Below, piece by piece: positions 35,342 through 44,599 of a DNA stretch of 64,000 bases; position 1 is the stretch's first letter; each line of letters opens with the position of its first letter. The notes under the pieces are model-generated. The model was not told the origin of the DNA and did not search any database. It saw only the letters and a list, made by a program, of their open reading frames with translations. Both the position numbers and the translations under genes were made by a program. Source of the stretch: Arthrobacter_N sp051262515 (lineage in GTDB: Bacteria; Actinomycetota; Actinomycetes; Actinomycetales; Micrococcaceae); contig NZ_JBIMER010000002.1 in the NCBI RefSeq assembly GCF_051262515.1, positions 186,001 through 250,000 of the forward strand, written 5' to 3'.

Positions 35342-35956
35342 ATGCCGGCCTCGCCCAGGGAACGAGAGTTCACCGCACCCGACGGATTGCGCGTGCGCGT
35401 GGTGCGATCGGCCCGTCGGACGCGCACGGTTTCCGCCGCGTGGCGTGACGGAGCGGCCGTGGTGTCGGTCCCGGCCCGCCTCAGCGCCGCGCAGGAGGAG
35501 CAGTGGGTCCTCGACATGGTGGAACGTCTCCGCGACGGCCGCACCCGTCGGCGCAAGCGCGGTGCCAAAAGCGACGCCGAGCTCATGGACCGCGCCACCC
35601 GGTTGAGCGCGCGGTACCTCGCTGGCCGCGCGGAACCGGAATCCGTCCGATGGGTGTCGAACCAGCAGTCGCGCTGGGGATCGGCCACTCCCGAGGAGGG
35701 GAGCATCCGGCTGTCGAACCGCCTGATGGAGATGCCGGAGTGGGTCAGCGACTACGTCTTGGTGCACGAACTCGCACACCTCGCCGAACCGGGCGGGCAC
35801 GGCCCCCGGTTCAAGGCACTCGAGGCAACCTATCCGCGGATGGCCGAGGCGAAGGCGTACCTTGAGGGCGTCACCTTCGCCCTCACTCGGCTCGGGGGCA
35901 ACGAGTCCCCCGATGCGCCGGAATGGGACGCGCGAGAACCGGCGGCGGGGGAGTAG
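35342..35956 (+). CDS. YgjP/DUF45-type (M48-like) metallopeptidase
   Basis: This putative zinc metallopeptidase has 204 aa. The zinc site is VLVHELAHLAEPGGHGPRF: HELAH provides two His and the Glu base, and the later His of GGHGPRF is the third ligand. The preceding WVSNQQSRWGSATPEEGSIRLSNRL stretch is the family hallmark. No membrane segment or signal peptide is seen, so it is probably cytoplasmic. The ATG at 35342 is favoured over a GTG at 35336 because GGAG lies 5 nt before it. The function of the family is poorly known; some members hydrolyse nucleotides instead of peptides. Confidence 0.85.
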   Translation: MPASPREREFTAPDGLRVRVVRSARRTRTVSAAWRDGAAVVSVPARLSAAQEEQWVLDMVERLRDGRTRRRKRGAKSDAELMDRATRLSARYLAGRAEPESVRWVSNQQSRWGSATPEEGSIRLSNRLMEMPEWVSDYVLVHELAHLAEPGGHGPRFKALEATYPRMAEAKAYLEGVTFALTRLGGNESPDAPEWDAREPAAGE

Positions 35957-35962
35957 GGCGCC

Positions 35963-37456
35963 CTATGACTGTCCGGGCTTGTCGCCCGAGCCGTCCCGAC
36001 CGGTTGTGTCGTCCCCACCTTCCGCGTCGCGGCCATCCTCGGTCTTGTCCGGGCCGTCGGTGTCGCCCGCTTCGGGGTCCGGAACGTCGTATCCGCCCGA
36101 CAGCAGACGGTTGAGCGCCTCGTCCATTTCGCCGTCGGAAGCCTCGGCAAGGGCCCGGCGTTTGCCGAAACCCTCCGGGTCGTCGAGGTCCTCGGCCGTT
36201 GGCATCAGGTCCGGATGGGACCACACGTCCTCGCGACCCTCCTGCCCCCGGTCCTGAAGCAGCAGGGCCCACAGGCGGGCCGCGTCGCGCAGGCGGCGCG
36301 GACGCAGTTCGAGACCCACGAGGGAGGCGAAAGCCTGCTCGGCCGGTCCGCCCGACGCCCGGCGCCGACGCACGGTCTCGCGCAGGGCGGCAGCCGACGG
36401 GAGGTTGGCGGCCGCCGTGGCGACAACCTCGTCCACCCAGCCCTCGATCAGAGCGAGGGCCGTTTCGAGCCGACCCAGCGCGGCGTCCTGGGCTCCGGTC
36501 CGCTGCGGCGTGAACAGCCCCTCGGTGACGGCTCCCTGAAGGGACTCGGGGTTGGACGGATCGATGTCGCGCACGGCCTCTTCGATGCGGGACATATCGA
36601 TGTGGATGCCCTTGGCATAGTCCTCGATGGCGCCCAGCACGTGGGCCTTAAGCCAGGGAGCGCGGAGGAAGAGCCGGGCGTGCGCCGACTCGCGTAGCGC
36701 CGCGAACAGGAGCACCTCCTGCTCGGGGATGTCGAGCCCATCGCCGAAGGCGGTGATGTTGGCGGGAAGGAGCGACGGTGTTGACCCAGCCAACGGGAGT
36801 CCGATGTCGCTGGAACCGAGGACGTCCTTGGCCAGACCGCCCACCGCCGTCCCCAACTGCATGCCGAACATGGCGCCACCCAGATTCTGGAACATGCCCT
36901 GCGCGTTCCCCAGCATGGGCTTGAGCTGTTCCGGAAGCTGGTCTCGCATCGCGGTGCTGAGCGCCTGCGCGACGCTGATCGCCACGGGTTCCGTCAGGGT
37001 CTTCCAGGTTGGCATGGTCTTGTCGATCCATTCGGCGCGCGACAGGGAGGCGAACCCCGTCCCGCCGCTGGTGAAGGCGGTCGCCTGGTCCAGCCACAGG
37101 TCTGCCAGGCGTCCCGCATCGGCGACGGCTCCGGCGCGCGACGGGGTGACGCTGGGATCGGACCCCGCGGCGGCCTGCCGGGCGGAGTCCTGGGCCAGCT
37201 TCCAGTTCACCGGGCCACCGTCCCCCGAGGCCATGGCGCCCATCATCGACTGCACCTGGCGGAACATGGCGGAGAGCGCCTCGGGATCGTTGGGCGCGCC
37301 CATCGCGGCGCCGAATCCCGCGGGAAGGTTCTTCGGGTCGAAGCCCTCCGGACCGCCGCCGAAAAGACCGGCGAACATCTCCGCGAACGGATCCTTGCCG
37401 GAATCCTCCGGCTCGTCGGAGTCGTCGGGACGGTTGTCTGGGGGTGTGTCAGCCAT
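35963..37456 (-). CDS. Zincin_2 (DUF2342) family putative zinc-dependent metalloprotease
   Basis: This actinobacterial protein of 497 aa has an acidic, disordered start (residues 1-25) and a Gly-rich FAGLFGGGPEGF segment. The position of the HExxH motif reads RESAH (Arg255-His259) in ALRESAHARLFLRAPWL, so the first zinc-binding His is Arg. The acidic C-terminal tail (about 440-497) is low complexity. The homologue in Mycobacterium lies beside the PDZ-Lon protease and UPF0182 genes, the order seen here. Catalytic activity is doubtful with the Arg substitution unless another residue supplies the ligand. Confidence 0.85.
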   Translation of the reverse strand: MADTPPDNRPDDSDEPEDSGKDPFAEMFAGLFGGGPEGFDPKNLPAGFGAAMGAPNDPEALSAMFRQVQSMMGAMASGDGGPVNWKLAQDSARQAAAGSDPSVTPSRAGAVADAGRLADLWLDQATAFTSGGTGFASLSRAEWIDKTMPTWKTLTEPVAISVAQALSTAMRDQLPEQLKPMLGNAQGMFQNLGGAMFGMQLGTAVGGLAKDVLGSSDIGLPLAGSTPSLLPANITAFGDGLDIPEQEVLLFAALRESAHARLFLRAPWLKAHVLGAIEDYAKGIHIDMSRIEEAVRDIDPSNPESLQGAVTEGLFTPQRTGAQDAALGRLETALALIEGWVDEVVATAAANLPSAAALRETVRRRRASGGPAEQAFASLVGLELRPRRLRDAARLWALLLQDRGQEGREDVWSHPDLMPTAEDLDDPEGFGKRRALAEASDGEMDEALNRLLSGGYDVPDPEAGDTDGPDKTEDGRDAEGGDDTTGRDGSGDKPGQS

Positions 37457-37557
37457 GGCTCAACGTTACCCCCGGCGCCCACGGCGTTCCCATGCGACGG
37501 GCCCCGGTTCGCTGACGGCAAAGCCGGAACATCGCCGGAGACCTTGTAGCCTTGGTG

Positions 37558-37572
37558 GGGCCGCTTCGGCCC
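37558..37572. other. Short GC hairpin in the divergent region before the PDZ protease
   Basis: GGGCCG-CTT-CGGCCC forms a perfect 6-bp stem 42 nt before the GTG at 37615. It could lie in the mRNA leader; no function can be assigned. Confidence 0.25.
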
Positions 37573-37614
37573 AGCCGGACACGCTAGAGGGCACCGGCGG
37601 AAGGGAAACACCAG

Positions 37615-38721
37615 GTGACGGAAACGCAGCAGTTCCCGCCCGTGCGGAACGACGCCGTGGATCCGGGGCCGAGACGTCGGCTCAGGATGCATCGCACATT
37701 CATCGGGGCGACCAGCGCCGCCGTCGTGATCGGGTTGGCCGCGCTGGCCCTGCCCGCGCCGTATGTCGTGGAGTCGCCGGGGCCCGCCATCAACACCATC
37801 GGGGTCGTCGACGGGGAGCCGGTGATCAAGGTGGCCGGTCGGGAAACGTTCGAGCCCACGGGAAACCTCGATCTCACGACGGTCTACGTCCGGGGCGGGG
37901 CCGACCGGCGCCTGCCGCTCTTCCAGGTCCTCCAGGGATGGGCCGACTCCGAACAGGACATCTACCCCGAGGAGTCCGTCTACCCGCGCGGCGTGACCGG
38001 CGACGAGGTCAGTGACCAGAACGCGTCCCTGATGGACAACTCGCAGCAGACGTCCGTCGCGGCGGCACTGACCAGTCTGGGCATCGAGTACGGACAGACG
38101 CTGGCGGTGGCCGGAATGGCGACGGAAACCAATGCCGCGGTGCTGGCCGAAGGCGACCTGCTCAGGACAGTCAACGGCGAGCCCATCACCGACCTCGCGA
38201 TGCTTCGCGGCTCGCTGCAAGACGCGGGCGACGCCCCGGTCCGGCTGGGCATCGAACGCGACGGCGGTGCGGAGACCGTGCGGGCGAGCACCACGGCCGG
38301 GGACGACGGCCAGCGGCAGCTCGGGGTGTTCCTGCAAACCGAATTCACGTTCCCCTTCGATGTCGACTTCACGCTCGCCAACGTCGGCGGCCCCAGCGCC
38401 GGAATGATGTTCTCGCTGGGTCTGGTGGACACGCTCACCGAGGGCGACCTCACCGGCGGACGACACGTCGCCGGCACCGGAACCATCACCCCGAACGGCG
38501 ACGTCGGCCCCATCGGGGGAATCGCCCAGAAGCTGGTGGGCGCGAGGGAGGCCGGAGCCGAGGTGTTCCTTGCCCCCGCGGGGAACTGCGCGGAGGTCGA
38601 CGGGCGAATTCCCGAGGGACTGAGCGTTATTAAGGTAGCGACCCTCGACGAGGCCAGATCGGCCCTCGAGGACATCGCGGCCGGCGACGATCCGGCGTCG
38701 CTGGGATCCTGCGGCGCCTGA
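37615..38721 (+). CDS. PDZ domain Lon-like (S16) serine protease, membrane-anchored
   Basis: The protein has 368 aa, with one N-terminal membrane segment (about residues 25-50, GATSAAVVIGLAALALPAPY) and the bulk outside the membrane. A PDZ domain (about 150-235) is followed by a Lon-type proteolytic domain. The Ser nucleophile is in GGPSAGMMFSL and the dyad Lys in IAQKLVGAREAGAEVFL. This is the YlbL/Rv3194c family, which probably degrades extracytoplasmic or membrane substrates without ATP. The GTG at 37615 is preceded by GGAAGGGA. Confidence 0.92.
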   Translation: MTETQQFPPVRNDAVDPGPRRRLRMHRTFIGATSAAVVIGLAALALPAPYVVESPGPAINTIGVVDGEPVIKVAGRETFEPTGNLDLTTVYVRGGADRRLPLFQVLQGWADSEQDIYPEESVYPRGVTGDEVSDQNASLMDNSQQTSVAAALTSLGIEYGQTLAVAGMATETNAAVLAEGDLLRTVNGEPITDLAMLRGSLQDAGDAPVRLGIERDGGAETVRASTTAGDDGQRQLGVFLQTEFTFPFDVDFTLANVGGPSAGMMFSLGLVDTLTEGDLTGGRHVAGTGTITPNGDVGPIGGIAQKLVGAREAGAEVFLAPAGNCAEVDGRIPEGLSVIKVATLDEARSALEDIAAGDDPASLGSCGA

Positions 38722-38860
38722 ACGTCACGATCGTCCATCGATGCTCGGCGGGCGGGCCTCCCGGTTCGCCGCGCCGACCGCATCAAGGCAGAATGATAGA
38801 TAAACCGTCCCGAATTCGCGTGGGCGGCACATAGCCAGACCCCGATGATGAGGTTTTACA

Positions 38861-41800
38861 GTGACATTCGGTGCTGACAATCCGTTCGGCGGGCGCCCCC
38901 AAGGCCCCGGCGAGCCCAATGGTGGAGCACGACCACCGCAGGGACAACCGCGCAAGCCCTCCGCCCTGATGCCCACGATCGTGATCGTGGGCGCGGTCGT
39001 GGCCGTGTTCGTGTTCTTCGCGAACATCTACGCGGACGTCCTCTGGTACAACCAGTTGGGTTTCTCCGAGGTGTTCTGGAAGGAGAACCTGTCCAAGGCG
39101 GCCATCTTCGCGGTGTCGTTCGTCGTGATGGCCGCGGCGACTTGGATCAGCCTGATGCTCGCCCACCGTAGCCGGCCGGTCTACGCGCCCGATGCCCAGA
39201 TGCGCGACAGCCTCCACCGGTACCAGTCGCAAATCGAACCCATCCGCCGCCTGGTGATGATCGGGGTCCCCGTCGTCATCGGCGCGTTCGCCGCCACTGC
39301 GGCCACCTCGCAGTGGCAAAAGGTGCTGCTGTTCTTCAACCAGGTTCCCTACGGCGCGGTCGACCCCAGGTTCGGGCTGGACCTTTCGTTCTACATGAAC
39401 ACGCTGCCGTTCCTCTCCTTCCTCGTCGGCTTCCTTGTCAGCGTGGTCCTCATCGCCGGCATCGCCGGCATCCTGACCCATTACCTGTATGGCGGCATCC
39501 GGGTCGAGGAGCGCGGAGGCGTCGTCGTCTCCCGCGCGGCACGCGTCCACGTCAGCATCGCGGCGGGCCTGTTCCTGCTGCTGCAGGCGGCGAACTACTG
39601 GCTGGACCGCTATGCGACCCTGGTTTCGCAGGACGGCCGCGCCGCGGGCGCCCTGTACACGGACGTCAACGCCGTGATCCCGACCAAGACCATTCTCGCG
39701 ATCGCCGCCATTTTGGTGGCGCTGCTCTTCGTGGCGGGCGCCATCGCCGGACGCTGGAAGCTTCCTGTCGTCGGCGCGGCCATGCTCGTGGTCACCGCCG
39801 TGGTCGCCGGCGGGGTTTACCCGTTGATCGTCCAGCAGTACCAGGTGGTCCCGTCCGAGAAGACGCTGGAGCAGCAGTACATCCAGGACAACATCGACAT
39901 GACCCGGTCGGCCTACGGCCTGGAGGACATCGACTCGATGCCCTACGACGCGACCACCGACACGGCGAAGAACGCGCTGGCCAAGGACAGCGCGACCACC
40001 GCGAACATCCGCCTGCTGGACCCGAACCTGATCTCCGACGCGTTCGCCCAGCTGCAGCAGTTCCGCACCTACTACAAGTTCGCTCCGACTCTCAACGTCG
40101 ACCGCTACGAGGTCGACGGGAAGGTCGAGGACACGGTCATCGCAGTCCGCGAGGTGAACGTCGACCAGACGGACAGCTGGGTCAACCAACACATCACCTA
40201 CACCCACGGCTACGGCGTGGTCGCCGCCTACGGGTCCAAGGTCGCCGCCGGCGGACGCCCGGACTTCATGCTGGAGGGCATCCCCACCGAGGGCGTTCTC
40301 GGCGACGACTCCACCTACCAGCCGCGGATCTACTTCGGCGAGTTCTCGCCCGAGTACTCCGTGGTCGGCGGCCCGGAGGGATGGGCACCGCGCGAGCTCG
40401 ACCGTCCCCAGGGCGAAGACGGTGAGGACGGCGAGGGAGACGCGAAGACCACCTTCAGCGGCAACGGCGGTCCCAGCGTGGGGAACTTCTTCAACCGACT
40501 CGTTTACTCGCTGAAGTTTGGCTCCACCGACCTCATGCTTTCCGACGCCATCAACTCCGAGTCGCAGATCCTCTACGAGCGCTCTCCCAAGGAGCGCGTA
40601 GAGAAGGTCGCTCCGTACCTGACCGTCGATTCGAACGCCTACCCGGCGATCGTCGACGGCCGCGTGAAATGGATCGTGGACGCCTACACCACCAACGACA
40701 GCTACCCCTACTCGACGGCACAGCAGCTGGAGTCGGCCGTCCGGGACTCGTTGACGGGGGAGAACCGCATCAACGCGCTCACCGGTCAGGTCAACTACAT
40801 CCGCAACTCCGTGAAGGCGACCGTGGACGCCTACGATGGCTCGGTCGACCTGTACGCGTGGGAGCCGGACGAGCCCCTGCTGCAGGCCTGGCAGAAGGTG
40901 TTCCCGACGACGCTGAAGCCTTTCAGCGAGATGAGCGCGGACCTGATGGCGCACGTGCGCTACCCGGAGGACCTGTTCAAGGTGCAACGGGAACTCCTGG
41001 GCCAGTACCACGTCACCGATGCCGACGACTTCTACGAGTCCAACGATGCGTGGTCCGTCCCCAACGACCCGACGGCGCCCACCGCCGCCGTGAAGCAGCC
41101 CCCGTACTACCTGTCGCTGCGCATGCCCAACCAGGACGACGAGACGTTCTCGCTCACGTCGACGTTCATACCGGCCACCAGCGCCGGAAGCCAGCAGCGC
41201 AACGTGCTCTACGGCTTCTTGTCCGCCGAGGCGGACGCGGGCACCGAGGCGGGAGTGAAGTCGGAGGGCTACGGCACGCTGCGGCTGCTCGAGCTGCCCC
41301 GCAACACGGTGGTGCCCGGCCCCGGCCAGGCGCAGCAGAACTTCGACTCCAACACCGAGGTTTCGACCCAGTTGAACCTGCTTCGCCAGGGCGCTTCCGA
41401 GGTCATCAACGGCAACCTGCTCTCGCTGCCCGTCGGTGGCGGCATCCTGCACGTGCAGCCCGTCTACGTCCAGTCGACCGGTCAGACGTCCTACCCGACA
41501 CTGCGCAAGGTGCTGGTCTCCTTCGGCGATAAGGTCGGCTTCGCCGACACGCTCTCTGAGGCGCTCGACCAGCTCTTCGAGGGATCGTCCGGCGCGGTGA
41601 CCAACGAGGGCGAGGGAGGCACCCCGGCCCCCGACGCCGAGGATCCGGATGCGGAGACGGCGTCCGCCGAGCAGCGGCTGAAGGACGCGCTGGCGGACGC
41701 GAACGCCGCCATCACCGCCGGACAGACCGCACTCGCCGAGGGCGACTTCGGCGCGTACGGTGCGGAGCAGACCAAGCTCCAGGAGGCCCTCCAGAGGGCG

Positions 41801-41914
41801 ATCGACGCCGAGGCGACGATCACCGGCGAATCGGCCGTCCCGCCCGCAGAGGAAGGCGGCGCCGAGGACGCAGAACAGCCCTCCGAGCCCGCCCCGGCCG
41901 AAGACAACGGCTAG
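38861..41914 (+). CDS. UPF0182 family membrane protein
   Basis: This large integral membrane protein has 1017 aa and about seven hydrophobic segments in the first 330 residues (for example TIVIVGAVVAVFVFFANIYA and AALVA-rich segments). A long extracytoplasmic domain follows, and the acidic Ala/Glu-rich tail starts at about residue 900. The family (Rv3193c in Mycobacterium) has no established function. The start is GTG, with GAGG 7 nt upstream. It is followed by a strong hairpin. Codon use is like the neighbours and the reading frame is intact. Confidence 0.93.
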   Translation: MTFGADNPFGGRPQGPGEPNGGARPPQGQPRKPSALMPTIVIVGAVVAVFVFFANIYADVLWYNQLGFSEVFWKENLSKAAIFAVSFVVMAAATWISLMLAHRSRPVYAPDAQMRDSLHRYQSQIEPIRRLVMIGVPVVIGAFAATAATSQWQKVLLFFNQVPYGAVDPRFGLDLSFYMNTLPFLSFLVGFLVSVVLIAGIAGILTHYLYGGIRVEERGGVVVSRAARVHVSIAAGLFLLLQAANYWLDRYATLVSQDGRAAGALYTDVNAVIPTKTILAIAAILVALLFVAGAIAGRWKLPVVGAAMLVVTAVVAGGVYPLIVQQYQVVPSEKTLEQQYIQDNIDMTRSAYGLEDIDSMPYDATTDTAKNALAKDSATTANIRLLDPNLISDAFAQLQQFRTYYKFAPTLNVDRYEVDGKVEDTVIAVREVNVDQTDSWVNQHITYTHGYGVVAAYGSKVAAGGRPDFMLEGIPTEGVLGDDSTYQPRIYFGEFSPEYSVVGGPEGWAPRELDRPQGEDGEDGEGDAKTTFSGNGGPSVGNFFNRLVYSLKFGSTDLMLSDAINSESQILYERSPKERVEKVAPYLTVDSNAYPAIVDGRVKWIVDAYTTNDSYPYSTAQQLESAVRDSLTGENRINALTGQVNYIRNSVKATVDAYDGSVDLYAWEPDEPLLQAWQKVFPTTLKPFSEMSADLMAHVRYPEDLFKVQRELLGQYHVTDADDFYESNDAWSVPNDPTAPTAAVKQPPYYLSLRMPNQDDETFSLTSTFIPATSAGSQQRNVLYGFLSAEADAGTEAGVKSEGYGTLRLLELPRNTVVPGPGQAQQNFDSNTEVSTQLNLLRQGASEVINGNLLSLPVGGGILHVQPVYVQSTGQTSYPTLRKVLVSFGDKVGFADTLSEALDQLFEGSSGAVTNEGEGGTPAPDAEDPDAETASAEQRLKDALADANAAITAGQTALAEGDFGAYGAEQTKLQEALQRAIDAEATITGESAVPPAEEGGAEDAEQPSEPAPAEDNG

Positions 41915-41945
41915 CTCAATCGGGGCGCACCAACCCCGCCGGAGC

Positions 41946-41975
41946 CCGGCGGCCGGACCTTCGTCCGGCCGCCGG
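41946..41975 (+). terminator. Terminator hairpin after the UPF0182 gene
   Basis: A 13-bp perfect stem (CCGGCGGCCGGAC / GTCCGGCCGCCGG) with a CTTC loop lies 32 bp after the stop. Only a short T-rich segment follows. Confidence 0.65.
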
Positions 41976-42026
41976 ATGGCCCGATTTGTGGTTGGGCGGC
42001 AAAGATGCGAAGCTTGTGTCTTGCGG

Positions 42027-42100
<74 letters not shown>

Positions 42101-42115
42101 CAATGAGAATGAATT

Positions 42116-42153
42116 AGGCCCCGGCCGGTGGAGACACCGGCCGGGGCCTTTTT
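42116..42153 (+). terminator. Rho-independent terminator of tRNA-fMet copy 1
   Basis: The stem AGGCCCCGGCCGGTG / CACCGGCCGGGGCCT with loop GAGA is followed by a T-run. Confidence 0.9.
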
Positions 42154-42289
42154 GTCCGTGATGTGTCTTTGGGTTTCCCCTTGCGTCCCTTAACCCCCGA
42201 CGGGTGCCCGGCGGTGAGGCGGCCGTCACGTGGACCCGGCCGGGCCTAGTAGTCTGTCAGTTGAAATCCGCTGCCCGAGAGGAACCCAC

Positions 42290-43222
42290 GTGACGTCCCC
42301 CGCCAACAAAACGGCCCGACCCGAACAGGCCGCTTGGGTGCGCTTCCTCCTGATCGCCGCCGGCGCCGTCGTGTTGCTGGCCGTTGTCGTACTCGTCTCG
42401 CGCTGGCTCGTGACGCTTGAGGGCGTGCAACGGTTCCTGACCGCCTACCCGGGACACACCGAGCTGCCCGAGGGCACGCCGACGGGCCTGCCCGCCTGGC
42501 TGGGGTGGCAGCACTTCCTGAACGCCTTCTTCCTCGTGCTGATCATCCGCACGGGCTGGCTCGTGCGGACGACGACGCGGCCCCCGGCCAACTGGACCCG
42601 AAACAACAAAGGGCTCATCAAGACCAAGAACCCCCCGAAGAAGATCAGCATTGACCTGTGGTTCCACCTCACGCTCGATGCGCTGTGGGTGCTCAACGGC
42701 ATCGTCTTCATCGTCCTGCTGTTCGCCACCGGGCACTGGGCCCGCATCGTCCCCGCCGGGTGGGACGTCGTGCCGAACGCGGCCTCCGCGGCGCTCCAGT
42801 ACGCGTCGCTCAATTGGCCGTTGGAGAACGGGTGGGTCAACTACAACAGCCTCCAGCTGCTGACGTACTTCGCCACGGTCTTCATCGCCGCCCCACTGGC
42901 CATCGTCACCGGCCTGCGGATGTCGGAGGCCTGGCCCAAGAAGGCGGCCGTCAACAAGGCGTTCCCGATCGAAGCCGCCCGGGCCGTGCACTTCCCGGTC
43001 ATGCTCTACTTCGTGTTCTTCATCGTCGTGCACGTGGCACTGGTGCTGGCCACGGGAGCCCTGCGGAACCTCAACCACATGTACGCCGCGCGCGACGACG
43101 GCGGGTGGACGGGATTCTGGATCTTCGCCGCCTCGCTCGTGGTGATGGTCGGGGCGTGGTTCCTGGCCAAGCCGGTTTTCCTCGCCCCGATCGCGTCCCT
43201 GACCGGCAAGGTCAGCCGCTAG
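42290..43222 (+). CDS. Cytochrome b561-like (cytochrome b/b6 domain) membrane protein
   Basis: This integral membrane protein has 310 aa and about five hydrophobic segments: VRFLLIAAGAVVLLAVVVLVSRWL, HFLNAFFLVLIIR, LTLDALWVLNGIVFIVLLFATG, LLTYFATVFIAAPLAIVTGL and HFPVMLYFVFFIVVHVALVLATG. Paired His residues on membrane helices (in WQHFL, WFHLT, AVHFP and IVVHVAL) could ligate b-type heme, as in bacterial b561 and formate or hydrogenase cytochrome subunits. The redox partner is not encoded nearby. The GTG at 42290 is preceded by GAGAGGAA. It lies between the two tRNA-fMet genes. Confidence 0.8.
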   Translation: MTSPANKTARPEQAAWVRFLLIAAGAVVLLAVVVLVSRWLVTLEGVQRFLTAYPGHTELPEGTPTGLPAWLGWQHFLNAFFLVLIIRTGWLVRTTTRPPANWTRNNKGLIKTKNPPKKISIDLWFHLTLDALWVLNGIVFIVLLFATGHWARIVPAGWDVVPNAASAALQYASLNWPLENGWVNYNSLQLLTYFATVFIAAPLAIVTGLRMSEAWPKKAAVNKAFPIEAARAVHFPVMLYFVFFIVVHVALVLATGALRNLNHMYAARDDGGWTGFWIFAASLVVMVGAWFLAKPVFLAPIASLTGKVSR

Positions 43223-43259
43223 GCGGCATTTCCCACCGGACGAGGCGAAGGGGCCACGG

Positions 43260-44396
43260 ATGAGTGAATCAGCCGAAGAACGCGAGGCCATCCTCGGCGT
43301 CGTCCGGGAGTTCGCGGCCGAGCGCATCGCCCCGCACGCCGACGCGTGGGACCGCGACCACCACTTCCCCGTCGACGTGCTGCGCGAGGCGGGCGGCCTC
43401 GGCCTGGGCGGGATCTACGCGCGGGAGCAGTTCGGGGGTTCCGGGCTCGGCCGCGGGGACGCGGTGCGCATCTTCGAAGAGCTCGCCAAGGCGGATCCCA
43501 GCATTTCCGCCTACATCTCGATCCACAACATGGTCGCCTGGATGCTCGACGCGTTCGGCGACGACGCGCAACGCGCGCGCTGGCTCCCGAGCCTCGCCAC
43601 CATGGAGGACCTCGCGAGCTACTGCCTCACGGAGCCCGGCGCCGGGTCCGACGCCGCGGCACTGGCCACCCGCGCGAAACGGGACGGGGACGACTACGTC
43701 CTCACGGGAGTCAAGCAGTTCATCTCCGGCGCCGGGGCATCCGCCGTCTACCTGGTCATGGCGCGGACCGCCGACACGGGCAGCCACGGGATCAGCGCCT
43801 TCATCGTTCCCGCGGGAGCGGAGGGACTCTCCTACGGTTCCCTCGAGCGGAAAATGGGGTGGAACGCGCAACCCACCCGACAAGTGGTGCTCGACGGGGT
43901 GCGCGTCCCGAAGGCAAACCGCCTGGGTGAGGAGGGTGAGGGCTTCGGCATCGCCATGAAGGGACTCAACGGGGGCCGGATCAACATCGGGGCCTGCTCG
44001 CTGGGCGGGGGACAGGCAGCGCTGGACAAGTCGGTGACCCATCTGCACCAGCGCAACGCCTTCGGGAGGCCGCTGATCGACCAGCAGTCGCTGCTGTTCA
44101 CGCTGGCCGACATGGAGACGGACCTGGAGGTGGCGCGCACGTTCCTGTGGCGCGCCGCCGACGCGCTGGACGAGGGGTCCGCCGATGCCGTGCGCCTGTG
44201 TGCGATGGCCAAACGCGTCGCGACCGACGCCGGCTTCGGCGTGGCCAACGCCGCACTGCAACTCCACGGCGGCTACGGCTACCTGGCCGAGTACGGACTG
44301 GAGAAGATCGTCCGCGACCTGCGCGTCCACCAGATCCTGGAGGGGAGCAACGAGATCATGCGCCTCGTCGTCGGCCGGATGATCGCCGAACGGTAG
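43260..44396 (+). CDS. Acyl-CoA dehydrogenase (isobutyryl/branched-chain type)
   Basis: This FAD-dependent dehydrogenase of 378 aa introduces a trans-2 double bond into acyl-CoA and passes electrons to ETF. The signatures are CLTEPGAGSDAAALATRA, the substrate/FAD loop FIVPAGAEGLSYG, and QLHGGYGYLAEYGLEKIVRDLRVHQILEGSNEIMRL, which contains the probable catalytic Glu of LEGSNE. The specific chain preference is not resolved; the EGSNEIMR ending resembles isobutyryl-CoA and 2-methylbutyryl-CoA dehydrogenases. Genes for its electron acceptor (etfBA) lie 5 kb downstream. Confidence 0.9.
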   Translation: MSESAEEREAILGVVREFAAERIAPHADAWDRDHHFPVDVLREAGGLGLGGIYAREQFGGSGLGRGDAVRIFEELAKADPSISAYISIHNMVAWMLDAFGDDAQRARWLPSLATMEDLASYCLTEPGAGSDAAALATRAKRDGDDYVLTGVKQFISGAGASAVYLVMARTADTGSHGISAFIVPAGAEGLSYGSLERKMGWNAQPTRQVVLDGVRVPKANRLGEEGEGFGIAMKGLNGGRINIGACSLGGGQAALDKSVTHLHQRNAFGRPLIDQQSLLFTLADMETDLEVARTFLWRAADALDEGSADAVRLCAMAKRVATDAGFGVANAALQLHGGYGYLAEYGLEKIVRDLRVHQILEGSNEIMRLVVGRMIAER

Positions 44397-44422
44397 CCGC
44401 GACCCCCTCGGGCAGCACCGAT

Positions 44423-44451
44423 TTGGCGGTGCGGCGAACCTCCGCTAGAGT
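44423..44451 (+). promoter_or_regulatory. Promoter of tRNA-fMet copy 2
   Basis: TTGGCG (-35, 44423-44428) and TAGAGT (-10, 44446-44451) are 17 bp apart, and the tRNA begins 12 bp after the -10. Confidence 0.65.
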
Positions 44452-44462
44452 TGATGATGCGC

Positions 44463-44536
<74 letters not shown>

Positions 44537-44543
44537 CAAAATA

Positions 44544-44587
44544 AACGGTTCCGACCGTGGAGAAATCCACGGCCGGAACCGTTTTTT
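44544..44587 (+). terminator. Rho-independent terminator of tRNA-fMet copy 2
   Basis: A near-perfect 17-bp stem (AACGGTTCCG A CCGTGG against CCACGG C CGGAACCGTT) with loop AGAAAT ends in six T residues. It lies between the tRNA and the convergent PspA-like gene and could serve both. Confidence 0.92.
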
Positions 44588-44599
44588 CGTTAATCCAGA

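Noticed and set aside
38783..41452. Very long open frame on the minus strand opposite the UPF0182 gene
   Set aside because: High GC at codon position three leaves the antisense frame open. The translation is His/Arg/Val-rich without domain signatures, while the plus strand encodes a clear UPF0182 protein.
41990..42026. Good promoter for tRNA-fMet copy 1
   Set aside because: TTGTGG at 41986 is present, but the expected -10 position (about 42009) reads GAAGCT, too weak to report as a site.
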